A DNA stretch of 64,000 nucleotides from Aspergillus flavus. Lineage: Eukaryota; Ascomycota; Eurotiomycetes; Eurotiales; Aspergillaceae. Both the position numbers and the translations under genes were made by a program. Position 1 is the first letter of the stretch; the number at the start of each line of letters is the position of its first letter. The DNA is taken from assembly GCF_009017415.1 (NCBI RefSeq), contig NC_092407.1:186001-250000 (forward strand), written 5' to 3'. A model generated the notes under the pieces. The model made no database searches. It was not told where the DNA came from and saw only the letters and a list, made by a program, of their open reading frames with translations. Below, piece after piece: positions 55,402 through 64,000 of this stretch.

Positions 55402-57407
55402 GACTGTGGTAGGTACTGTACAGAACTTTGCGCGGTCTCGGAGCGGTAGCAGCACGGTTGCTTCATTTTAAGGCTGTCATTCAGGGCCCGTGGAGACCCT
55501 TTGGTCGGCAGCTAGGATGATCGCCACACGGTCTGATGAGTTGGCCCGCCTTAAAATGCATGGCGGCGGCATCATGCATGGCTGAGTTTGCAGATCCACG
55601 CATTGACTCAATAGCCTCGCAGTAGTGCCTTGGGCGTACTGGCGGTGACACCGTACACCGCAACACGTTGCCAGGATTTGTGAGGCTATTTGTCGGATAA
55701 CCAGTGGACAGCGCAAATAGCCATCCATATTACGGACGCCTGAGTCACAATATTAGAAATTCTATCGTGAGCAAGGGATACGATACGACAAGAGTATCAC
55801 ATAGCATGGCGGATTAAGACAGGATGACTTAGGCAGGGCAGAGGGCAATGCTGAATTCCCTGTGGGCCTCAAGCAGCTGACCAATACCCTGCACGAGTTG
55901 CAAATATAATCATGGAGTTGGGCTTACTAGCTGAGGGCTGCAGAACGTGGTGGGCCCTACTAGTCGTCAGCCCTGTTTGGCATCCGATACGTCATTGGGT
56001 TTCCTATTCATGGTGCCCGTCTTCCAAATTGTATTGAATTTATGGACTGTAGTAAGGCATCCCACTGGGTGAGTCAACCATACGCCCAGACTATTATGTT
56101 TCTGAATGGCGTGGCTGAGTGATGGTCATTGGCTTGGATGATGTAAGATTACAGTGATGGATCCTTGGATATGACATGTCGCACGCAAGTCCTCCGTAGA
56201 GTAATGCATACATTTACGGATATACCGACCTTTCCTAGCGCCCAGCTTCTGGCCTGTTGGGTTCCACGGCGGGCCATTCCTGACTTTGCCGAGAACAGCC
56301 CGCAGATATTCCACCGGCAAACGCGCTGATGGCTTGAACATGGAGATGCGCAACCCGGTACTTTGAGGGTACGACAATTAACGTTTTAGGCCGTAAGGAT
56401 GTTGGTTGGTGCTCTACTAGTACATCACTGCTTCTAAAGCTCCGATGCTTTAGGAATGAAAAGACTCTCCAAACAAGGATAATGAAGAATATTCTTTGCT
56501 TCCGGTCAGAACAGTTAATGCCGAGATATTGTAGCTTTTGGCCATTCGTCGCTGCCACAGGGGACAGTATGTAGGGCGCCTATGATCCCACCAGTACCCT
56601 CTCATGCAGTCGGATGTATGTATATTGTGCTAGTGGACCCCCACAGCCAGGAGCTCTGGGCACCCTACAAGTGCAATGCTGCTATGCAGTGTATTATTAA
56701 TAAGTACTTAATTGTCGATGGTGGGAGGAGATTCCAACAAGCCGCTTTACGCATTAGACACTAATGCCCGCTGTATGTACGTGGTCATACTCTATGCAAG
56801 CGTATGTCTTAGGGTTGGTACATGAGGCAAATCGCAAGGCAACCATTAGGAAGAGTGTCACATCGCCGTGGAATGCACACGAATGCCTTCGTGTTTCGTA
56901 AAAAGAAAGCTAAACTTTGATATCATCGCTCAAATGTATGTCATCGATGGTGGGCCACTAGAGAAAGCCACGAGCCATATCGATATGTTGAGATCCGCTT
57001 TTGCCGGAAGGATGATCAAGGTAGTGGAGAATCTAGTAGCTAGGCCAATAGGCCACAGTTGTAAACTCTCTCGTTCCTTTCACAGCTAGTTTGCTCGATA
57101 TGATGAATCATTGAAGGAGTTATCGAGATTGTCATTACTTGCACAGTGATTTACTCTTTCAATAAATATGGTGTTGACTAACATAATGCGGTATATCATA
57201 TATTCTGCTAAACATCTTCTTCAATGCATGGTATCTTCAACTCCGCAACTACACCAGCACCGTGCATACTACTACATGACATTACAAGATGTACATCGCC
57301 ACCAAACGTCAAAGTCATAATCATCCCAACGGTCATTACCCTTATATAGGAGTGTCTTGCAGTCACGTCCTCATCGCCCTACCTCAGGGGCAGCCGCATC
57401 AAACCAA
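55402..57407. other. Gene-poor interval
   Basis: About 2 kb without a recognisable gene. Short open frames carry no family motif. GATGGTGGG occurs twice (about 56719 and 56948) in otherwise unlike surroundings. Nothing else stands out. Confidence 0.45.
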
Positions 57408-58061
57408 TCAACCCAGAAGTGTCTCCTGCTTAGCGCCCTGCACAGCACAAAGATACGACACTCGGTCTTTGGTATAGAATTCAACATCGACCTTGTTGCG
57501 CAAGTTCGCTTCGCCACCATCCAGAGTCCCGGCTTTGATGACGGTCTTGTCGGCCATGAGCTCTAATTCTGTGAACAGACTAGACCCGCACTTGCCACAG
57601 AAGAAATGGCGGTTGTTTTTGCCCGAGGCCCCGGTGACATCATAGAACGAGGGTTCTCCTGCAGCAATTCTCAGCCCGGTGATCGAACATGAGACGAAAG
57701 CCCCACAAATATGTGAGGTGAATGGGGCTGGTGTGGTTAGGTACCTTTTGTCACTTTGAAAGAATCCCGGGGAACGATGACGTTGGACGTGAATGGGCCA
57801 CCGGTCCACTATATATTTGTTATTCGATGCTTCACTCCTTGCAATCGGGGAGTGGTGCAGGCTGGAACGATGTTCTGGCCCACAGACCAGCCACATACCT
57901 TCTGGCAATCAACACAGTGGCACAAAGCCTTCACCAGAGGCTCGGCTGGATTGAGTACGATGTTAGTCAACCCTTCGCAGTAGCGGGTTAATATGCAACA
58001 TGTACATACAGTCAGAGGTGTATGCAATTGCACCGCACATGCAGCTTCCTGCTAGGGTCAT
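57408..58061 (-). CDS. GFA-family (glutathione-dependent formaldehyde-activating/CENP-V) zinc protein
   Basis: A 146-aa protein of the GFA/CENP-V fold, a small beta-tent zinc domain; most fungal members have no proven reaction. Four exons (58010-58061, 57899-57972, 57745-57808, 57408-57658) sum to 147 codons; the first intron is only 37 nt. The zinc ligands are in GSCMCGAIAY near the start, LCHCVDCQK, and HFFCGKCGSSLF. WTGGPFTSNVIVPRDSF and the end motif GTLDGGE are also typical. Reading straight through the introns breaks the domain, so the spliced model is well supported. No pathway neighbour is evident. Confidence 0.85.
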
Positions 58062-59034
58062 TATGTCGGTTATTTAATGTAGGGATGGATGATAAATTCC
58101 GATATATATCGATAGGGATGGGGTAAAGAAGAATCCACTGTTTCTCACAAGCCAACGGGCTGTATTTATGTTCTGTCTACTGTAGTACGACGTCAAACCT
58201 TATGACATCTACCAAGCACCGGATATCTACGGTCCTAGCAATCACCGAAGGAAAGCCTCGGGATGTTGGGGTTTAAGTTATTTCGGCGTTTGCTTGACGC
58301 TGACCCCAAAGACCGGGAGCCCACTTATCTCTTTACTATATTGTAGACGGGCTAACCAAATTCGACTAGCGTCGTGACCTTTCGTAGAGGGTCAAGTACA
58401 GTGTATTTCTATGAGCTCTGTCTGCAAGAGGCTACAATCGTTTCCATCAAGAGTAAATAACTATGTAATTTTCTCAAGAAGCCCTTGTTCACAGTCTTGC
58501 GAGAAAAGCTCAGGGTACTGGATTAGGCTTAGTGTCGCCATTATGTCGGCATTTTAGTACAGAGTTGGAGTGAGCCAGATGAATACATATCTCCAGCTCA
58601 ACACATAGCATTGGCCCGGATGTGGCACATGTTGGTGTGGGTTTTTACCTGAATGGAAATAGTTGTCCTCCACTGTACGTCAATTCACGAATAATAATTG
58701 ACAAGGCCGAAGCACAGACCTCGGTCGTCTCCACAATTCGGCGATTAGAAATTGTGCCATGGCCGATATGAATGATTTGGCTCATCCATACGAGAACACT
58801 GTTTGGTGTTACCGACCATGAAACAAAACAAAGCAAGAGAAGGGGCTTAGACTTAGTTAGGTATATCATTTGTAGAACATTAAAGCATACTAGCTTTGAC
58901 CGGGACTTGCACGGGCATTGCATGGATCGTAGGATTATTGAACTCTACTATGGTACATGCTTTATAAACAGACGCAACTAAGTCACAGAGCAGTCTAGCC
59001 CAGTTTGATAAACTGGCAACCGTTCCGGACCATA
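58062..59034. other. Intergenic region
   Basis: Promoter of the GFA gene and the 3' flank of the methyltransferase. No coding exon or repeat is seen. Confidence 0.45.
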
Positions 59035-59796
59035 TCATGGACGCACTCCTTCGCACACGAGAAAGGGAAATTGCATCGTCTTCTTGCCACCATCATGGCT
59101 TTCATTATCATCCTCCCATCCCTCGACATCTTTATCCAGCTTCCATCCGACCCATACCTTAACTTGCTCGAAGCCAACCTCCTTCAGTAGGTCTTCGATC
59201 CACTGACGCGGGATGCCGTGCCGTTCCACGCCTTCCAACTTCGACTTCGGATGAAACTTGATCGCCTCGGGACCAAAGTCCTCGAAATCCGTCAGAGCTA
59301 TTCTGCCCCCAGGCTTGAGGCAGCCCAGGAGCATCTGGAGAAAAGGCCGCGGATCAGGAATATGATGTAGCACCAGATGCGACAAGGCCAGATCGAACTT
59401 TCTCCGACCTGTTGAAGGATGCTTCTCATCACTGGGAGGAAGAACAGGATCCTCAGGGTCCTCTAATAACTTGCAAATAGGCACAATATTTCGTGGAGAG
59501 CCGGGCAGGGTCGTCTTCGCCTTCAGCATCTCAATCATACCGTCTGCCGTGTCAACGGCGACGATCTCGCGGACCAGTGGTGCTACCCGCACACTCAACA
59601 AGCCTGTTCCACAGCCCACCTCGAGAACATCCAAGCCAGTCCCGGTCGTGGCTTGTTTCTCCGACAGGTTCTCAATGAGGGGTCGGAGTGTCTCGTATGC
59701 GAGGCGAGTCGCCTCTTGGACGGAGGGGTTATTGTCCCAATTTGCTGCTTCGGCATTGAATCGTTCATTGCCCACGGTATTTGGCGCATTGGACAT
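59035..59796 (-). CDS. Class I SAM-dependent methyltransferase
   Basis: A 253-aa intronless methyltransferase (Methyltransf_11/UbiE-like), substrate unknown. Motif I VLEVGCGTGLLS lies at residues 57-68, the acidic end of strand beta2 in IVAVDTADGM, motif II in FDLALSHLVLHHIPDP and motif III in LKPGGRIALTDF. The N-terminus FNAEAANWDNNPSVQEAT is typical of small-molecule methyltransferases. The start is placed at 59796 (MSNAPNTVGN). An in-frame ATG at 59961 would add 55 Pro/His/Asn-rich residues unlike the family. A Trp-rich, acidic C-terminus (VWVGWKLDKDVEGW) ends the protein. Confidence 0.85.
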   Translation of the reverse strand: MSNAPNTVGNERFNAEAANWDNNPSVQEATRLAYETLRPLIENLSEKQATTGTGLDVLEVGCGTGLLSVRVAPLVREIVAVDTADGMIEMLKAKTTLPGSPRNIVPICKLLEDPEDPVLPPSDEKHPSTGRRKFDLALSHLVLHHIPDPRPFLQMLLGCLKPGGRIALTDFEDFGPEAIKFHPKSKLEGVERHGIPRQWIEDLLKEVGFEQVKVWVGWKLDKDVEGWEDDNESHDGGKKTMQFPFLVCEGVRP

Positions 59797-60001
59797 CTTG
59801 TATATTGTATAATGTATCATGTGCGAATTTTGGTAAGTTTGTGGAAGATGGGTGTTGGTGTTCGGGTTATCCGACGGTGGATGAGTTTGATCTTCGGCTC
59901 GGCTATCCAGCAAATGCGGGGTTGAATTTATATCACCTCCACTTGTACGTAAGGGTATCATAATATCTTAAGTTTTATACGACAGGAGAGTATTATCTCA
60001 A

Positions 60002-61179
60002 TCACTGCGTCCTCAAGCACCTCTGGCCCCATAAGGCCCCGCAGCGGGCACTTTCCAGAATATTTTCCGTGGAATCCATTACATGCTCAAATTCGGCTTC
60101 CTCCGGACCAGGCTCCTGCCCATTACCAACATCCACAGCACTCTTCACACCAAACGACTGGGCCGGGAAATACTGATGAACAACCTCGGGCACCACCGAA
60201 ATGCATTTAAGTTGACCCACCTTACAAGCATGCATCATACTCACATCGAAGGCCTCATCTTGGGCCCCGCCGAGCAGTTCTAATATTTTCCGAGAACCCT
60301 CTCTCGACAGGGCATATGCAAACGAACAGACCGGATTAACCGACCGGTATACAGCGCGTTGGCGATCCGGCAAACGCTCAATGTACTGCTTTGCCCAGCC
60401 GAAATAGTCACTGTGTGGACACGCCGTTGGATCATCATATAGAACCGTTTCAAACTGCTCTTCCCAGTACTCGCCGCAATGGCCGATCCAGAGGACTTCC
60501 CAGTCTCGGCCGTAGGGTGCCATATCCTGATCAAGAGTGTCGATATGGGTTAGGTTGCGTACACTTTCAGCAATTTGTACCATCTGCGACCGGATTGATA
60601 CGTCCCAGTCGACGTCGTCTTCAATGATAAGGACCGTGTCCAGGTTCGCTTGGATGGTGTGTTTGATTAGATCAAGATGCGCGAGCCAGGCGATACTGGC
60701 ACCATGGCTTGGGTGTTGGACATTGTCAGGCCCCATGTGCTCGAAAGCATCAACAAGATTGGGATTGATCGGCGGCTGGGGTGGGATCTGGATATCCAAC
60801 CCCGTAAGGCTCGCTGCGGCGAGTAATCCTCGCGTTCGCCATGAAGGGCCAGTGGAAAGTGCGAGGATGGATTGAAACTGTTTGTTATCAGCATACTGTG
60901 ACTGAAGAGTATCCATTGAGGCAGGGTACTTACACCTAAGGTGCTGTTTCCTGCACTCTGTACGGGAGGTTTAGGCGTTGTTGAGACCCGCTCAGCTGGC
61001 GTTGGCACTGGTGTCGGTGTTGGAGTCAACGTCGGGGCTGGCAGCGAAACGGTACGGGACACAAAGATCCTCTGCGTGTACCACAGCAGCAGCAGAAAAC
61101 TCGCCGCTGTTCCCACAAGAAGCAACTGACGCGTCGCTAAGAACATTGCTGTCTTTTTCAGTATTCCTGATTGATGCAT
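60002..61179 (-). CDS. GT25-like glycosyltransferase, type II membrane protein
   Basis: A 373-aa Golgi-type protein with the fold of the LPS/procollagen glycosyltransferase family 25. Exons 60934-61179 and 60002-60877 join in phase 0. The N-terminus has a short cytosolic part, one anchor helix (LLLVGTAASFLLLLWY, residues 19-34) and a Thr/Pro-rich stalk (LPAPTLTPTPTPVPTPAERV). The catalytic part starts with FQSILALSTGPSWRTRGLL and has HGASIAWLAHLDLIKH, an acidic LIIEDDVDWDVS that probably binds metal and nucleotide sugar, YFGWAKQYIERLP, and FAYALSREGSRKILE. The first ATG at 61179 is used; ATG 61146 would shorten it by 11 residues. The acceptor is unknown; a cell-wall or glycoprotein role is likely. 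Confidence 0.82.
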
Positions 61180-61802
61180 GAGAGGGCAGAGGTTCAAATA
61201 TAGCGCTTGAGCAGCGGAACGGAATTTAATCCCATGTCTGGCGAGCGTGACATTCTTTCAACTCCGCAGTTCCCTGGCGTGCGTTAGAGAACGAATCCTT
61301 CGGCGGCAATCCTGTGGCGCAGCGTTGGTGCATATGACCCCTGACTATCCACAATTAGCGATATTAGTTGCAAGGATTATAACCAATAGAACGTCGAGGC
61401 TTGGCGCTTGCTGGAACCCTATCCATGGTGTTTGCGCTACCCTTCAGTACCGGGGCGGATGTGACTCTAGGGGAAACTAGCCACCAAGGCTTGAGGTATG
61501 GGTTACAGTCTGGCACGCTGTGTTGTGTGTTAAATGCCCTATGCGGTTATTGTATATAATTACCATATTATATCAGATCTCAACCATACAAAGACCCCCA
61601 ATGCTGGTTCTGGGGTATGGCTGGCAACTGTACAATGACGGAAATATTTTATTCAAAGACGATCAAGTCATTCATTTACCATGCTGTGCTTGAAGTTAGT
61701 AATTACATCGTGATGTTCTACGAATGGAAGTAAACGTATCAGCTCGCGGGGTAATAGCTCTTAATATTATATACACAGCCCTGTCGCTTCTTAATCCAAC
61801 CT
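61180..61802. other. Intergenic region
   Basis: Promoter of the glycosyltransferase gene and the 3' flank of the deaminase. Nothing recognisable. Confidence 0.45.
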
Positions 61803-62291
61803 TTACGATACACTTCTCGCCTGCTTCTCCTGATGCAACCCCCGAACCTCCTCATCCAGACCCGGAGCCGGGCCATCAACAAGTAGATCCGGTGCCACCT
61901 GATTGATCGACAACGGGGCAACGGGACCAGGCTTGATGCCCATCTCCGTCCTCCACTGCACATACTGAGTAGTAGAGCTCGCGTATACGATTCGCCCCAA
62001 GCCCGCGTTTGCATGAGCAGCCGCGCACATTGGGCAGTGCTCACCCGAAGTGTAGACTGTGGCAGCGGCGCGCTCCGTCGGAGTCAGGTTCTTCTGCGCC
62101 CACTTGACGATTGTGAACTCTGGGTGCCAGGTGACGTCTGCTTCGGTCACGGTGCGGTTGCGATCCTCGTAGATAACTTTCCCGGCGGCGTCCACTAAAA
62201 CTGACCCGAATGGGGAATCGCCCGCTTCGAGAGCTTCACGGGCTAGGTCTACGCAACGGCGTAAATAGTTGATGTCTGATTCGGAGACCAT
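61803..62291 (-). CDS. Cytidine/deoxycytidylate deaminase-family nucleoside or base deaminase
   Basis: A 162-aa intronless zinc deaminase of the CMP/dCMP type (guanine- and tRNA-adenosine-deaminase-like). The zinc site is WHPEF at about residues 55-59 (His ligand and catalytic Glu, with Pro instead of the usual Ala between them) and GEHCPMCAAAH with the two Cys ligands. SPFGSVLVDAAGKVI and the GRIVYASS strand are typical. Family members act on free bases, nucleosides or tRNA; the substrate cannot be assigned. The short C-terminus after the fourth strand is Pro/Gly-rich. No operon-like partner is present. Confidence 0.88.
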   Translation of the reverse strand: MVSESDINYLRRCVDLAREALEAGDSPFGSVLVDAAGKVIYEDRNRTVTEADVTWHPEFTIVKWAQKNLTPTERAAATVYTSGEHCPMCAAAHANAGLGRIVYASSTTQYVQWRTEMGIKPGPVAPLSINQVAPDLLVDGPAPGLDEEVRGLHQEKQARSVS

Positions 62292-64000
62292 AGTGCTCTG
62301 TTTTGGCAGTTTGGTGGGTTGTGATATGGGTTTCTTGTCAGGAATCGAGTTTCAACCTGCAAACATTAGCTCTTGAATCGCTTGGAGGTAAATGTCCTTA
62401 GTACTTGAGCGGCCACGAAATATCTTTTGTCACTGGGAGCGAAGCTGCGCCGACGTGTATACTCAACAAGCATCAACTCGTGAAACGAATGCGAAACGAA
62501 AAGGCGGCCAGAATGGGATTATGGAGGGGTTTTATGGTCCCCGGTTTGAGTAGTTGATTTAGTAATAGAAATATCAGAAACTCATCTGGTCCAGTACGCG
62601 TAGTCGCTGAACTCCCCGCCAAACCCCGCAAATTTGTACATGGTGGACCCTGCCAAGACCTTTCAGTCTTCCATGCAAAATTGTTGATTCATTCTTTTGG
62701 ATATTATTGTATACATCTCTACTGGAAGGTGACCGAAAGACATTGTGAAAGACAAGAATACCATGCCTATGACGAAAGCCATTAGATTAATAAATTTTCA
62801 CTATATCTGACAATCCGCTCGCTGCCTCATAGATAGACCTATTATATATATCAACTCAAAGTAGATAAAGTATATTGGAATTGGCACGAGCGTCTGCGTA
62901 TTGAGAGTATAAAGTCATATCAACTCCCTGCTATTCCATTTCTCCTCGTAACTATACAGACTTACGACTCAAATAACAATACCTAAGCTGGTTTATCATT
63001 ATAACGTTGAGAATACTTCAAGAGAGTCGTTGGCGGTAGTGTCCGGACACTGCAACTTACACACAGCTGCGTGCGAGCATAAGACCTGGGAGAGAGCAGC
63101 GCCCAATGGCCAAATGACGAAACATCTCGAGGCACTCGGCTCTCTGCTCAGCAAGTAGCCGCTACTTCAGACTAAAATATTCTAAACTTTCAGAAATGGT
63201 TCGTTTGCAACCACGCGCCACTTGCACTAGTGGAGCCTTGATTCTCCTTAACATCTTTCGTTCTCCTTTGTCGAAGACAAGAGGCAAACCCCCAATGTCG
63301 CGTCGAATGATAAGATCCACCGAGCTAATGCTACCTGGAATACTCCGATTACACACATGTAACATGACAGTTGGCATTCTCCAACCCCGATTGCTTAACT
63401 ATACCACGTAAAGCTTAGCCGACGATTAGTGGGACCCCATCCCACCCTAAGTGTGGGCCCTCTACTCAGTGGGAGTTTTCTAATCACTGCACCTAAAGGG
63501 CCCTTGTAACAAATTAATTTTAAACGAAGAGAATGGTTTGATACAGTAATAAGCATACATACAGCATGAATAGATACCAGTCTCTAGATGCTAGCCATTA
63601 GGCGAGAACCGGTAAATATAACAAGACGTAGATGGTTCGGGTGCAAGAGTTAAGAGTAGGAATTTGCAACAGTGGCATAAGGCTTGACTGATTCCGGATC
63701 ACAAACACTTACAATTCGCCCGACAGTGACAGTCTAGTCTTGAGAAGAAGTAGAGAATCCCTCGGTGTGACTGGAACGTTAGTCTCGGTCTGAGATATGA
63801 GCGACAGAATTAGTACATGGCAGACGACCACAACACCGGTATTGTAGAGGGTGGGGCTATGCGAGGCGCAGTATTATGTCAATGTTTGAGTGGATGAGAT
63901 TATATCGAAAGCGAACCTCGACCAATAAACATGGTTTGATGGTTAGCAGTCTTAGACAGTGCTCGCTCAAAGACTAAGTGGGAGGTGTTAGACATCGAGC
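62292..64000. other. Gene-poor end of window
   Basis: About 1.7 kb with the deaminase promoter and no recognisable gene. Near 63424-63485 GATTAG and CTAATC form a 6-base inverted pair enclosing a small hairpin (GTGGGA 63429-63434, TCCCAC 63440-63445). A gene may start beyond base 64000. Confidence 0.45.

Overview
The window is nuclear DNA of a filamentous ascomycete, most likely a member of the Eurotiales (Aspergillus/Penicillium type). This is inferred from the many short introns (about 37-90 nt, GT...AG), secreted CAZymes of the AA9, GH2, GH25 and cutinase families, Pth11-like membrane proteins, a Zn2Cys6 regulator and SIT/DHA1/sugar-type MFS transporters. I cannot name the species from sequence alone. 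No rRNA, tRNA, CRISPR array or intact transposon was found.

Layout. 0-11.7 kb: the 3' part of a Pth11/rhodopsin-type membrane protein, a secreted tannase/feruloyl esterase, a regulator-like protein without zinc cluster, a DUF829 (PaxU/TMEM53) hydrolase, a siderophore-type MFS permease, a 2OG-Fe(II) dioxygenase and a DUF1772 membrane protein. The permease promoter has two back-to-back matches to the SreA iron-regulator consensus, so this block looks iron-related. 13.6-25 kb: a secreted GH25 lysozyme, then a secreted GH2 glycosidase convergent with an MFS sugar transporter (a plausible glycoside-use pair). 25.7-41.4 kb: a 1249-aa DUF3433 membrane protein, an AA9 polysaccharide monooxygenase with a Cys-rich tail, an SRPK-like kinase broken by a frameshift, a cutinase with a long Gly-Leu-Gly/Ser repeat, and a secreted berberine-bridge-type FAD oxidase. 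42-52.6 kb: a second Pth11-like protein, then an MFS exporter and an O-methyltransferase sharing a divergent promoter, with a Zn2Cys6 regulator convergent to the methyltransferase. This looks like a small specialised-metabolism set without a backbone synthase. 53.9-62.3 kb: a DUF2235 hydrolase with a 15-nt microexon, a GFA-family protein, a class I methyltransferase, a Golgi-type GT25-like glycosyltransferase and a CMP/dCMP-type deaminase.

Gene-free stretches of 1-3.3 kb separate the blocks. Exon models were built by hand from splice consensus, reading phase and family motifs; where exon sums are given they are multiples of three. Family names rest on motif recognition, not on database searches.
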